DNA of 64,000 nucleotides from positions 27,123 through 91,122 of the forward strand of contig NZ_RJJX01000013.1 of the NCBI RefSeq assembly GCF_003996985.1, read 5' to 3'. A model generated the notes under the pieces. The model was not told the DNA's origin. It ran no database searches and worked only from the letters and a program-made list of their open reading frames with translations. The position numbers and the translations under genes were made by a program. The DNA comes from Ancylomarina longa (GTDB lineage: Bacteria; Bacteroidota; Bacteroidia; Bacteroidales; Marinifilaceae). Of this stretch, positions 34,101 to 43,900 are shown piece after piece (within the stretch, counting starts at the first letter, position 1; each line of letters starts with the position of its first letter).

Positions 34101-35583
34101 CCAGAGAAAGATTTTTATACTCGTAATCGTTGAAATTAAGATTACTAATGTTTCCTTTCATTATTCCTTTCGTTGTCTCTTCGTCGGTAGAACCATTCAC
34201 GGAAACATTTAATGATACTGTACCTACTTTATCCTGTTCTAAGAAGCCTCCAAGATTAAAATCTGTAGTTTTCAAATCCCCATTAAAAACAAGTCGATTG
34301 TCTTTTTTATTAGGTTTAAAGAGGATATCTGTTTTTATACTTCCTAAATCTGTTTTAAAGTTGCCGTAAAAAACAAAATCATTAATAAAGCCGTTGAATT
34401 TACCTTTATAATGAATCAAACCTAGATTACTAAAATATTCAGGAAAATTTAAATTTTCCTTATCATATCCCGGGATATATACTTTTTCAATGTCTGCTAT
34501 GCTAGTGGTCAATTCGTCAAAATTTGCTTCCAAATATGCATCTCTCAAATAGGGAAGACCATTCATGTAGAATTGTCCTTTTAAGATGGTTTGTTCTCCA
34601 TAAATAACATCAATATCCTTACCTTTCAGATCAAAGACAGTACCATAAATGTGTCCTTTTATACGTCCTGTTTCTCTGAATCCTTCTAACTCATCGTTAA
34701 AGTAGGCTACATCTAAAAAGCTTATTTTTGACGAGTTTAGGAGGAAATCCAATTGCATTTTTTTTGTAAATTTTCGCCAATATCCTTTGCCTGGTTCATA
34801 GTTAAAGTGCAGATATTTTGCATTTAACTCACTATGAGTAGCTGAAATTTTGACATCAGTTAATCCCCATTGATGGCTAGTGACCCAGGAGTTAGCTTTA
34901 AAATCCTTTAATTTAAAACCTGATTTTTCGGAGCAACTTAGATGTTGTATCTGAAAATTAATGGAATCTCCAATTACTTTTATATCTCTGGCTTTTAAGT
35001 ATATATTTTTAACCAAAATATCGTCGTAATTTATCCCGAATTTTTGGGTTTTGGCAGCAACTGTTTTATATCCAAATTGAGAATCAGAGATATCAATATT
35101 TGAAACTAAAGTAATCCATGATTTTTTAGTGGTATCTATGGCAGGGGTTGCATTTTTATTTCTGAGAGAATCTAAAAAGACCTCCATATTTAGAATGCGA
35201 TTTTTATCCTCGTAAAGGTTTACAAAAGTTTTGCTTAAACTTAATTTGTTAACGTAGATATGCTTAGTATCCAAATTAAAAGAGTCTATTTTAACCTTTA
35301 AATTGCCGACGTATACTAATGTGTCCTTCTGATAATCTTCCACATACAATCCTTTAATGATAATGCTTTTAAAGGGAGATATATTAACACCCTGTATGGA
35401 CACAGGAGTATGGGTTTGTTCAGAAATAGAAACAGCTATTTTCTGACTTACATAAGTTTGCACCCCACTGCTCAAAAATATCAAGTAAGCGAGAAGGGGT
35501 AAAAGTAGAAGGACGATAATGGTCCAGATTGATATTTTGAGAAATTTTTTAATAATTTTGTATTTTCTTTGTGAGCAGCACAA
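31105..35583 (-). CDS. tamB: TamB-like translocation/assembly module (DUF490)
   Basis: About 1490 residues. One N-terminal membrane anchor (ISIWTIIVLLLLPLLAYLIFL) precedes a very long repetitive beta-strand region and the C-terminal DUF490/TamB domain (near 1100-1492: IFDSKIGDVLKAKGNGNLKLEIDTKGDF, FDIGVSYRPGDE). Such proteins bridge the periplasm in outer-membrane protein assembly or lipid transport. No ATG lies near the start: the frame opens at TTG 35583, with an in-frame stop just upstream, and the next Met is far inside. The exact start is uncertain. It is divergent from tsaD. Confidence 0.9.
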   Translation of the reverse strand: MCCSQRKYKIIKKFLKISIWTIIVLLLLPLLAYLIFLSSGVQTYVSQKIAVSISEQTHTPVSIQGVNISPFKSIIIKGLYVEDYQKDTLVYVGNLKVKIDSFNLDTKHIYVNKLSLSKTFVNLYEDKNRILNMEVFLDSLRNKNATPAIDTTKKSWITLVSNIDISDSQFGYKTVAAKTQKFGINYDDILVKNIYLKARDIKVIGDSINFQIQHLSCSEKSGFKLKDFKANSWVTSHQWGLTDVKISATHSELNAKYLHFNYEPGKGYWRKFTKKMQLDFLLNSSKISFLDVAYFNDELEGFRETGRIKGHIYGTVFDLKGKDIDVIYGEQTILKGQFYMNGLPYLRDAYLEANFDELTTSIADIEKVYIPGYDKENLNFPEYFSNLGLIHYKGKFNGFINDFVFYGNFKTDLGSIKTDILFKPNKKDNRLVFNGDLKTTDFNLGGFLEQDKVGTVSLNVSVNGSTDEETTKGIMKGNISNLNFNDYEYKNLSLDGFFSQSQFDGKISIQDPNIGFDFAGKIDFSQKVPTMNFSSHILHAKLFPLHLSKKDLKSELSLSINANFTGSGVDNANGIIEINNTNYKNSLGEFSLNKLTINSFTSPDFKRLTLESDVSDAKVEGNYEVGSLISSIANMAYYYLPAYAPNKDYTKIDSTNNFKFSLHLKDVDSITKVLYPDINLASHTNLDGIIVAKDHKLEMHFNSPSLSVQGKNFDELKIDLETNNHQLELKGRTNRLAFSDDFRLYNLTNKITVGKDKIKLDVLWNNWDKRTYSGYLSAEGMVKKSKASGNPIWNINLLPSTLIMDDSIWNIPSSQIVIDSTSYQVDNFKIQRQNQYFGLDGKISTNPKDSIRFEVHNISLKNLNNLTRDKKIGVNGLVRGYVQLSDLYGNRYSNSNLMIEDLIFNQDTLGNLYLISDWDKDQRKLSFSSFTNYNSKKELSLEGNYFPESDSINMNIDMQDLRMGLLSPYLQDNISNIKGNTSGNLHLEGSTEEPRSSGKLKFKNVSFTINELKTTYYCNDSIKITPKEFQFNKFRLIDQHDKIATIYGVISHEQLQNFNLDLAINTQNFNILNTKVTDNELFYGQAYLTGITHLFGPTDNMDIDITAKTDKNTRIYIPLNNSGDIQESNFITFVNSTHFVNNKESDQYKIDLSGIKMNCDLDITPETEVQIIFDSKIGDVLKAKGNGNLKLEIDTKGDFKIFGDYTIQTGSYLFTLQDVINKKFDLSNGGNIKWTGDPYNATVNINAVYNVKTTLYDLLLNTPYIDNTRKVPVQCNMNLSNRLENPNIKFSIAFPTLDQQTQSILEGLFSTEDEMNKQILSLLVLNRFYTPEYLRSTDPNFENKNSSYAVGITTSELLSNQLSNWLSKISNDFDIGVSYRPGDELTSDEIELALSTQIFNDKITINGNVGTGNSQQRANDIVGDMDVNIKLDKKGKLHLSAFTRSNEYLVYEESRNTQGIGIFYKEDFNTFSGLLKKYLNFLKPTKNKFPHK

Positions 35584-35700
35584 AATTAGCTAAAAAGAAG
35601 AAGAATAGTATGCATAGATTGGTGCGATTGAGTGGATTTTTGATTTTTTTAACGATTTGTAGGACAAATTCTCTTTCAGCTCTGATATAATATAAATTTA

Positions 35701-36723
35701 ATGAGTATAACAATTTTAGGAATCGAATCATCATGTGATGACACTTCTGCATCTATTTTAAGAGATGGAGTTATTTTTTCAAATATCATTGCAAGTCAGG
35801 ATGTACACATGGAATATGGAGGAGTAGTTCCTGAATTGGCATCACGTGCCCATCAAAAAAACATAATTCCAGTTGTTCATCAGGCAATAGAGAAAGCTGG
35901 TATTCAGGCCAATGAAATTGATGCAGTTGCATTTACTAGAGGACCCGGATTACTGGGTTCTTTAATGGTTGGAACCTCTTTTGCTAAGGGGTTTGCATTA
36001 TCTCAGAATATTCCTCTAATTGAGGTTAATCACTTACAAGCACATATTTTAGCACATTTTATCGATGATGTAAACAATAAATACGAACATCCTGAATTCC
36101 CATTTCTAGCTTTACTTGTGTCAGGTGGAAATTCACAAATTATAGTTGTTAAAGATTATTTGACGATGGAAGTAATCGGAGAAACTATTGATGACGCAGC
36201 AGGGGAGGCCTTTGACAAGTGTGCAAAAGTGATGGGCTTGCCTTATCCTGGAGGACCAATAATTGATAGCAATGCGAAGAATGGGAATCCCCATGCTTTT
36301 GAATTTAATCGACCACGAATAGCTGGTTTAAATTATAGTTTTAGTGGATTAAAAACCTCATTTCTTTATTTTGTAAGAGATAGGATCAAGGAGAATCCTA
36401 ATTTTATTCAGGAAAATAGGAACGATTTATGTGCTTCGTTACAATATACAATTGTAGAGATACTTATGAATAAGGTGAAGCGGGCAGTTAAGGAAACAGG
36501 AATAAAGCAAGTAGCGATTGCTGGTGGTGTTTCTGCTAATTCAGGCTTACAAGATGCATTGCGTGAAGCTGAAGCAAATAAAAATTGGAAAGTTTTTATT
36601 CCTCAATTAGGATATTCTTTGGATAATGGTGCTATGGTAGCTATTACCGGATATTTTAAATTTTTAAAAAATGAGTTTGTAGGGCAGGAAACTGCGCCTT
36701 TTGCGAGAATGACTATAAAGTAG
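35701..36723 (+). CDS. tsaD: tRNA N6-threonylcarbamoyladenosine transferase
   Basis: A 340-residue cytosolic ASKHA-fold metalloenzyme that transfers the threonylcarbamoyl group to A37 of ANN-decoding tRNAs. The iron-binding histidines lie in VNHLQAHILAHF. Nucleotide motifs are ILGIESSCDDTSAS, FTRGPGLLGSLMVG, LLVSGGNSQI, GETIDDAAGEAFDKCAK and IAGGVSANSGL. All are intact and length is normal. It is convergent with the PH-like gene (12-bp gap) and divergent from tamB. Confidence 0.97.
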   Translation: MSITILGIESSCDDTSASILRDGVIFSNIIASQDVHMEYGGVVPELASRAHQKNIIPVVHQAIEKAGIQANEIDAVAFTRGPGLLGSLMVGTSFAKGFALSQNIPLIEVNHLQAHILAHFIDDVNNKYEHPEFPFLALLVSGGNSQIIVVKDYLTMEVIGETIDDAAGEAFDKCAKVMGLPYPGGPIIDSNAKNGNPHAFEFNRPRIAGLNYSFSGLKTSFLYFVRDRIKENPNFIQENRNDLCASLQYTIVEILMNKVKRAVKETGIKQVAIAGGVSANSGLQDALREAEANKNWKVFIPQLGYSLDNGAMVAITGYFKFLKNEFVGQETAPFARMTIK

Positions 36724-36735
36724 ATTAGAAAATTA

Positions 36736-37230
36736 TTATTCGGAGAGATTAAGGTAATTTTTTAATACCGAAATTGCATGTTCGTTAAAATGGGAGAGAT
36801 CCAAAACTTGAATTTCTTTATTTTTAAGAATAAGGTTTAAGTGCTTATTTGTGATATTTATTTCCTTTATATCCTTCAAATAGATTTTAACCTCTTTATT
36901 CCTCCACCCAATTTTATATTTTAATTTTCGCGAATTTATAGTGAGGTATTCATTTGGATAAAGAACTTTACAACCAAGTAGCAATCCTATAAAATATAGT
37001 GCAAGAACTGTAAAAATGAATGCGAGATAATAATTGTAAGGAAAAAAATTGAGATGCTTTTTATAAGCAAAGAATAATACTGCGGTAATCAAAAACGCAA
37101 TACCTAAGGCTAATTGAAAACCTTTCGATTTATTATTGCTGATTTTATATTCCCGTATATTGAATTCAAACTGCAGCATAAGTGATTTACTTAGATTCGT
37201 ATTTAAAGGTAATAAATACTTGAATAACAA
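36736..37230 (-). CDS. small membrane protein with PH-like domain
   Basis: 164 residues with two membrane helices (near 40-60 and 65-88) flanked by basic residues. A beta-rich C-terminal part follows (LTINSRKLKYKIGWRNKEVKIYLKDIKEINITNKHLNLILKNKEI) that resembles bacterial PH-like (bPH/DUF304) domains. This is a structural guess. It lies 18 bp below the CYTH gene, so the two may be cotranscribed. Function unknown. Confidence 0.6.
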   Translation of the reverse strand: MLFKYLLPLNTNLSKSLMLQFEFNIREYKISNNKSKGFQLALGIAFLITAVLFFAYKKHLNFFPYNYYLAFIFTVLALYFIGLLLGCKVLYPNEYLTINSRKLKYKIGWRNKEVKIYLKDIKEINITNKHLNLILKNKEIQVLDLSHFNEHAISVLKNYLNLSE

Positions 37231-37248
37231 TAACTAAAAAAGAGCCAC

Positions 37249-37791
37249 TTATTCTTCGATGAAAATCTGATTAAAAAGATTATTTTGTTTTAAAAGATCG
37301 CTGTATGATTCGGAAATAATATCCTTCATATTAATTTCCAATAATTTGATAAAGTAATTGCATTGCTCTTGAAGTTGTTCTTTAGAATATAAACCATTTT
37401 CGTCATTGGCTTCAATCTCAACAAAATTTCCCAAATTCATTACCTGATCGAGTTGAAATTTCACATTCCCGATTCGGAAAATTTCTCTTTGTTTATCCAC
37501 AATACAACTCACTCCCATAGATTGTTCTAATATCTGTTTTAGATTGGATTCTTTATCTGTTTTATAAAGTTGATATTTACTTTCTTTTAAACCTTTATGA
37601 TCTTCCCGGAAATAATGGATGAGATTATTTTCAAAGTTTCCTTCTCGTAGTTTTAATCTTCCCTTACTTGAAATAAAATAGGTGTCAACCTGATGATCTA
37701 TTCCGAGATTAACGGCATTATTGGCAAGTAAGATTTCTCTGATTTTCTTCAGATTATTGCATTTGGCTTTTATTTCAATATTTATCGGCAT
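37249..37791 (-). CDS. CYTH-domain protein (class IV adenylate cyclase-like / phosphohydrolase)
   Basis: 180 residues spanning one CYTH tunnel domain: the EIKAK signature near the N-terminus (MPINIEIKAKC), DTYFISSKGRLKLREGN, HYFREDHKGLKESKYQLY and FQLDQVMNLGNFVEIEAND. Members bind nucleoside triphosphates or triphosphate with metal, and some are class IV adenylate cyclases or tripolyphosphatases. Activity cannot be chosen from sequence. It lies 125 bp after cheB, so it may or may not be part of that operon. Confidence 0.82.
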   Translation of the reverse strand: MPINIEIKAKCNNLKKIREILLANNAVNLGIDHQVDTYFISSKGRLKLREGNFENNLIHYFREDHKGLKESKYQLYKTDKESNLKQILEQSMGVSCIVDKQREIFRIGNVKFQLDQVMNLGNFVEIEANDENGLYSKEQLQEQCNYFIKLLEINMKDIISESYSDLLKQNNLFNQIFIEE

Positions 37792-37916
37792 ATTCTCAAT
37801 ATTTGATCTGCATTTAGTCTTGAAATATCGGTAAAATAGATCAGCTTTTCAACTAGGAGATTAACTAATATCGAGCATAGAGTAAGAAAGAGTATTGTAA
37901 ATCAATGGGATGTAAT

Positions 37917-38474
37917 TTATAGCAGTTTTAAGATTTGCTTTGCAATATCTTCAATTGTAAGGATGTAATCTGGCTTACAAGCATATATCGCCGAAAGAGG
38001 CATGATAGAAGCTATTGCTCTTTCCGGGTCTTCAACAATGCTAATACCTCCATATTTTTTAACCTGTTTCAGCCCTTCTGCACCATCCTGGTTCAGACCA
38101 GTTAAAATTATACCAATTAATTTATTTTTATAGCACCATGCTGCTGATTCAAAAAGAACATCGATAGAAGGTCTTGAATGATGGACTTTGGCTTCTGTAC
38201 TCAAGCTAATTATGCCGCCTGATTCTATTAGTATATGATAATTTGGCGGTGCAAAATAGACAAAGCCAGATTTAATATTCTCTTTTTCTTCTGCCTCTTT
38301 TACTTGTAATTTGCTTATGCTGTTTAAATAGGCAATAAATGAATCATTATTGTTCTCGCCAATATGAAGTACTACTATAATTGCGAGTGAAATATCCTTA
38401 GGAAACTTTGGAATTATTACCTTAAGTGCTTCTAATCCTCCGTAAGAGGCTCCTATGACGAGCACCTTATTCAT
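37917..38474 (-). CDS. cheB: CheB-type protein-glutamate methylesterase, catalytic domain only
   Basis: 185 residues, covering only the esterase domain with no receiver domain. The catalytic triad is in place: Ser10 in GASYGG, His37 in VVLHIGE and Asp130 in LTGLNQDGAEG. APPNYHILI is also typical. CheB removes methyl groups from receptor glutamates, but no chemoreceptor is encoded nearby. Its start overlaps the cheR stop by 4 bp, so the two are coupled. Missing receiver regulation suggests control by partner proteins, such as the kinases upstream. Confidence 0.9.
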   Translation of the reverse strand: MNKVLVIGASYGGLEALKVIIPKFPKDISLAIIVVLHIGENNNDSFIAYLNSISKLQVKEAEEKENIKSGFVYFAPPNYHILIESGGIISLSTEAKVHHSRPSIDVLFESAAWCYKNKLIGIILTGLNQDGAEGLKQVKKYGGISIVEDPERAIASIMPLSAIYACKPDYILTIEDIAKQILKLL

Positions 38475-39307
38475 CTCCCGATTATCTTTTTAAATATTTT
38501 TTGATTGGCGTTGATATCCGTAAAATTATTTTCAAAATCAGTAAATCGCAGGCTTTCTTTCGTTCCTAAGCATAAGTATCCGCTGTATGAAAGACTTTCG
38601 TGAAACAATTTGATGACTTTGTTTTGCAATTCTCTATTGAAGTAGATAAGTACGTTTCTACACAGAATTAAATTCACCTCAGCAAAAACATGATCTGTAA
38701 CCAAATTGTGATCTGCAAATACGATCCTTTTCGATAAACTTTGGTCAAATTTAATCGAGCCATATTTTACGGTGTAATGATCTGATAACTTTGATTTTCC
38801 TCCTGAATTTTTGTAATTCCTTTGGAATTTCTCCAGATTTTGAATAAGGTAGATACCGGATTTTGCAATTTCAAGAACCTTGCGATTAAAATCTGTGGCA
38901 TAAATTTGACATCTATCCAATAAATTTTCTTCTTTCAGAACAATTGCCAAAGAATAAACTTCTTCTCCCGTAGAACATCCTGCATGCCATATCTTTATGA
39001 AAGGATAAGTTTTTAATGATGGTACAACCTGTGTTCGAAATGCAGTATAAAAATCGGGATCGCGAAACATCTCTGTTACATTTATAGATAAATCTTCCAA
39101 CAATTCTAGAAAGAATGCTTTATCACGAAGAATTTTATCCTGCATTTGGGAGATTGTCGTGAAATTGCTTACAGCCATCCTATGCATTAATCTTCTCTTG
39201 ATATGAGCCTTTGAATAATCTCTAAAATCGTAACCATATTTTTGAAATATGGCTTCCAAAAATAAAGGAATCTCTATATCTATATTTTCAATTTGGCTTT
39301 GATCCAT
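38471..39307 (-). CDS. cheR: CheR-type protein-glutamate methyltransferase
   Basis: 278 residues. A helical N-terminal domain (FLEAIFQKYGYDFRDYSKAHIKRRLMHRM) is followed by the S-adenosylmethionine-dependent methyltransferase domain with IKIWHAGCSTGEEVYSLAIVL, IYATDFNRKVLEIAKSGIY and LILCRNVLIYFN. No C-terminal pentapeptide-binding extension is obvious. It lies 8 bp after the REC-kinase-REC gene and overlaps cheB. CheR methylates glutamates in coiled-coil receptor regions; the target here is unknown. Confidence 0.93.
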   Translation of the reverse strand: MDQSQIENIDIEIPLFLEAIFQKYGYDFRDYSKAHIKRRLMHRMAVSNFTTISQMQDKILRDKAFFLELLEDLSINVTEMFRDPDFYTAFRTQVVPSLKTYPFIKIWHAGCSTGEEVYSLAIVLKEENLLDRCQIYATDFNRKVLEIAKSGIYLIQNLEKFQRNYKNSGGKSKLSDHYTVKYGSIKFDQSLSKRIVFADHNLVTDHVFAEVNLILCRNVLIYFNRELQNKVIKLFHESLSYSGYLCLGTKESLRFTDFENNFTDINANQKIFKKIIGR

Positions 39308-39315
39308 GCTGTAGA

Positions 39316-40908
39316 TTATGCCGTTTTTTTTGTGATTTGGCTTAATATTTTGCGCAAGTCTTCCTCTTTAAATGGCTTACTCACAAAATCATTCATGCCT
39401 GCATCAATACATCTTTGTTTATCTTCAATAAAGGCGTTTGCTGTCAGTGCTATTATAAATGCTTTATTTTCAACAGACTCCTTGTTTTCAAAGCTACGGA
39501 TTTTTTGTGTTGCATTAATGCCGTCAAGTACAGGCATTTGCATATCCATTAAAATGACTTCGTATTTTTTTTCTTGATACATTTCGAAAGCTTCCATACC
39601 GTTTTTTGCAATATCACATTGCAAACCCATATGTCTTAGAGTTAGCATAGCTACTTTTTGATTAATTGGATTATCCTCTGCTACCAATATTGATAATTGT
39701 GTTGGTATTTCTTTTTCCTCATTGCTAAACATATTAACCTCCTTTTCTTGGTATCCAAATTTTAGTTCAAACATAAATTCTGAGCCATGTTCTGGTTCAC
39801 TTACCAAATTAATTGTGCCACCCATTAAATGGGTTAGGTTTTTAGAAATTGCCAAACCTAATCCTGTTCCTCCGTATTGGCGAGAAATAGAACTATCTGA
39901 TTGTGTAAATTCTTTAAATAATTTTTTTTGTGCCTCTTGCGATATTCCTATTCCTGTGTCTTTAATTTTGAAAAATAGGGAAATATTTGATTCTGTTTTC
40001 TCTAGACATTTAACACTTAATTCAATATAGCCTAAATTGGTAAACTTAACTGCGTTGTTGGCTATATTCATTAATATTTGGTTTAAACGAAATGAATCAC
40101 CATTGATAATCTCAGGAATTTCATCATCTACCAAAATGCGTAAATCAAGCCCTTTTTCTTTGGCTTTAAAATTCAATAAATGATAAATTGTATCGAGTAA
40201 TTCCCGGATATTAAAATCTATATTTTCAATCTCAATTTGTCCGGCCTCTATTTTAGAGTAGTCGAGAATGTCGTTAATGATTTGGATTAGATTTTCTCCG
40301 GTTGTACTCATTACTTTCAGCAGTTCTTTCTGATCTTTTGTTAAGTTGGATTTTAAAAGTAAGTGGGATAATCCTAAGATACCGTTCATTGGAGAGCGAA
40401 TTTCATGAGACATATTCGCCAGAAATAAGGATTTCGATCGAACAGCTTCTTCCGCTTTATTTTTTTGCAGGATTAATTCTTCATTTTTTTGCTCCAAATA
40501 TTTTAAAAGATTATCTAATTCTTTTCTTTGTCGATATAAATCTAGAAATACCCGAACCTTGCCAACCAGGATTTCCGGAATAATTGGTTTAGGTATAAAA
40601 TCAACAGCCCCCGTTTCGATACCTTTAATAATATGTAAATCACTCTGGTGAATTGCAGAAACAAAAATCACCGGAAGTAAACTGGTTTTCTTTCGCTGAC
40701 GCATGAATTCCAGAGTTTCATAGCCATCCATACCAGGCATTTGCACATCTAATATCGCCATTGCAAAATCCTCCTTTAAAGTGTGTTTTAAAGCCTCCTC
40801 TCCAGAAGAAGCTCGCACAAACTCAACTTTAAAATCGCATAGAATACGTTCTAAGCTAATTAGGTTCTCCACCTTGTCGTCGACGATTAATATCTTTTCT
40901 TTTTTCAT
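39316..40908 (-). CDS. soluble hybrid histidine kinase, REC-HisKA-HATPase-REC
   Basis: 530 residues without membrane helices. Order: receiver (1-120, Asp54 in AILDVQMPGMDG), coiled coil (~125-160), HisKA with His168 in FLANMSHEIRSPMNG, HATPase_c (IANNAVKFTN, KDTGIGIS, GGTGLGLAISK), and a C-terminal receiver (ILVAEDNPINQKVA, EVILMDMQMPVLDG). A kinase driven by a phosphorylated receiver fits a relay in which the membrane kinase encoded 16 bp upstream acts first. It is in one operon with cheR and cheB. Confidence 0.93.
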   Translation of the reverse strand: MKKEKILIVDDKVENLISLERILCDFKVEFVRASSGEEALKHTLKEDFAMAILDVQMPGMDGYETLEFMRQRKKTSLLPVIFVSAIHQSDLHIIKGIETGAVDFIPKPIIPEILVGKVRVFLDLYRQRKELDNLLKYLEQKNEELILQKNKAEEAVRSKSLFLANMSHEIRSPMNGILGLSHLLLKSNLTKDQKELLKVMSTTGENLIQIINDILDYSKIEAGQIEIENIDFNIRELLDTIYHLLNFKAKEKGLDLRILVDDEIPEIINGDSFRLNQILMNIANNAVKFTNLGYIELSVKCLEKTESNISLFFKIKDTGIGISQEAQKKLFKEFTQSDSSISRQYGGTGLGLAISKNLTHLMGGTINLVSEPEHGSEFMFELKFGYQEKEVNMFSNEEKEIPTQLSILVAEDNPINQKVAMLTLRHMGLQCDIAKNGMEAFEMYQEKKYEVILMDMQMPVLDGINATQKIRSFENKESVENKAFIIALTANAFIEDKQRCIDAGMNDFVSKPFKEEDLRKILSQITKKTA

Positions 40909-40924
40909 TTTATGCGTAAACTTT

Positions 40925-43900
40925 TTAATTGTAAAGCCAGATTTTTAGCATAGAAAACAATTTATTTTCATCAATAGGCTTTGTTAAGTAATCATTTGCC
41001 CCGGAAGCTATTGCTTTTTGATAGTCTTCCTTCATTGCTTTTGCCGTTAAACAGATGATTGGCACTTCGTTTATTTTTGGAGTTTTCCGGATAATATCCA
41101 TCGCTTCATAACCATCCATTTCGGGCATCATAATGTCCATTAAAACCAAATCTATATTCTGATTTTCCTTTAAAACATCAATTGCGATTTTTCCATTTTC
41201 TGCTTCTAGAACTTGTATGTCCTTATCCTCAAGTATTTTACCTAGGGCAAAAATATTTCTGATTTCATCATCTACTACCAGAACTTTTTTGCCTTTAAAA
41301 ATGGAATCATCTAGTTCTGTAACATTGATTTTTGGATTATCAGGAATCTGAGTTGCCACTTGATGTAAGAATAAGCTTACTTCATCCATAAGGCGTTCGT
41401 CTGACTTTAAGCCTTTAAGAATTATTGAATTGGTAAACTTGCTTAGTTTTCTGTGTTCTTCACGTGATAGTTCTGATCCAGTATATATTATAGTATTAGG
41501 AATTTTAATGTTGGATGCTTTTAGCTTATCCAATACTTCATATCCCGAAATATCGGGTAATCCTAAATCTAGAATGACACAATCATATAGGTTCGATTTT
41601 ATCATCGCGATTGCATCTTCCCCTGTAGAAGCTTCCTCAATTATCACATTGGTTGGGATGAGTAGGCTTTTAATAACTTTCCTTGTACTTGAATTATCTT
41701 CCACTACAAGAATTTTTTTGGATGCTAGGAATAGTTGATTTTTGATTTTATCAATTGCACGTGTTAAGTCTGTGGCATCGACTGTTGGTAATTTATTTGT
41801 ATCATGCTCCCGTATTCCTTCAACAGGATTAACAATATGAATTGGTAATTTGGATGCAAATGGGTGATTGCGAAGATTATCTAGAGATTGTTTTCCGTTT
41901 TGCATTAAAAATTCCATTCCAACAATTATCGAAGTTGGATGATGTGCTTCAATCAATATAATAGCATCATTGATACTAGATGCTACAATAGCTTTAAAAT
42001 TACTTTCGTGTACTTTGTGATATAAGGATTTAGCTTCATTAATATTTGAATGAATGATTAAAACCAAGGAATTTGGCAAATGAGGAATATCTCTATCGTC
42101 GGTAATAAAAAATGGTAAATTGACAGGACTCTCCAATTCATTGCTCCTAACTTCTATCTTTATTGGCGATTCAACAATTTTCTCCTGATGAACCGGGATT
42201 ATCAACGTAAATATGGAACCTTCTCCTACCTTACTTTCCAGATGTATCTCTCCACCTAACATTCTCGCCAATTCTTTAGAAATGGATAATCCAAGTCCAG
42301 TACCCCCATATTGTCTCGAAGTGCTACCATCAGCTTGCTGAAATGCTTCAAATATTGCATCCTTTTTATCCGCAGGAATACCAACACCAGTATCTGAGAC
42401 TGTAATTGTACAAGTTTCCAGGCCTTTCAATTCTTCTCTCCAAAAATTCAATCTGTCAGCTGTTTTCTCCATCCTAACAGCTACAGAGCCTCGAGAGGTG
42501 AATTTGAAAGCATTCGACAATAAATTTTTAATTATCTGATTAATTCGTAATGAATCTGTTTCAATTGTTGGAGGGAAATCTTCTGAAATTTGAACAGAGA
42601 AATCAAGTTTCTTTTTTTGTGCATGATGTGTAAAATCTTGTAGAATTTCACTTTTTATATCTTCAGACTTCACAGATTCGATTTGAATAGACATCTTACC
42701 TGCTTCAATTTTTGATAGATCAAGTATTTCGTTGATTAATTGGAGTAAGTCCTTCCCGCTTTTATGGATAATTTCAATGGATTCGATATCTTCTTTGTTG
42801 AGGTTGCCTTTTTTATTCTTGGATAACAAACCGGATAATATCAATAAACTATTTAGTGGTGTTCGTAGTTCATGAGACATGTTTGCTAAAAAGTCTGATT
42901 TATATTGACTTGCTTGTTCCAACTCACGTGCTTTATCCTCCAGATTGTTGTGAGCTTTTGAAAGATGCTGATTTTGGTTTTCAATTTCGTTCTTCTGATG
43001 TTCCAGTTGATTGGTCCTTTCTTCCAGTTCTTCATTTGCAACACGCAATTCTTCTTGTTGTACTTGGAGTTTCTTTTCGCTTTCGATCAAAATTTTTGTT
43101 TGTTCAGCAAGCTCTTCATTAGCAACTCTTAATTCTTCTTGTTGAACTTGAAGCTCACTGGCTTGGTTTTGAGTTTTTTCCAAAAGGTTTTCCAGTTTGT
43201 TTCTGGCAATTGAGGATGCAATTTTAACGGTAATACTTTCCTGTACAGTTTTAATAAATTCTAATAAATATTCTTCAAATATTTGAATAGAGGCTAATTC
43301 TAATACTCCCCATAAAATATCATTATAAATAAGCGGAACAATAACTATATTTTGAGGTTTCATTTCGCCAGTTCCCGAAAATACTTCAAAATAGTCCTTT
43401 GGTATGTTTTTAATGTTTTTCCATTGTTTTGTTTCAGCAACATGACCTACTAATCCATGTCCTTTTTGAATCGTTTTAAACTGATTTTTACTCGGAATAC
43501 CAATAGCAGCAGAAAGAGACAAAATCTCTTTCTCTTCTTCATATACATAGATTGCTGCAAGTTCAGCACTCAAAAAATCACTTAGAAAGTCTAAAGTATT
43601 TTTGGAAACTTGGGTTATATCCTGATCACCTTGCAAGAGGTCATTTAACTGGTTAACTCCAGATCGAAACCAAATGGTTAGATCATTTTTTGATTTCGAA
43701 TCCTTCAGGTTTTGAACCATCTGGTTGAGAGATAGAGCTAGTTCATCATGATTGGATTTAGGTTCAAGAATTACGCTTAAATCTCCTTTCGCAATATTCT
43801 GTGTATTATTTACAATATTTTGAAAGTCTTGTTGTATGATATTGAAAGAACTTGCCAAAGCACCAATCTCATCTTTAGTGGGGATCAATAATGGAGTATT

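Noticed and set aside
35549-35752. 67-residue minus-strand ORF overlapping the tamB start and tsaD
   Set aside because: It overlaps both real genes and its sequence (ILFFFFLANFVLLTKK) looks like translated AT-rich promoter DNA.
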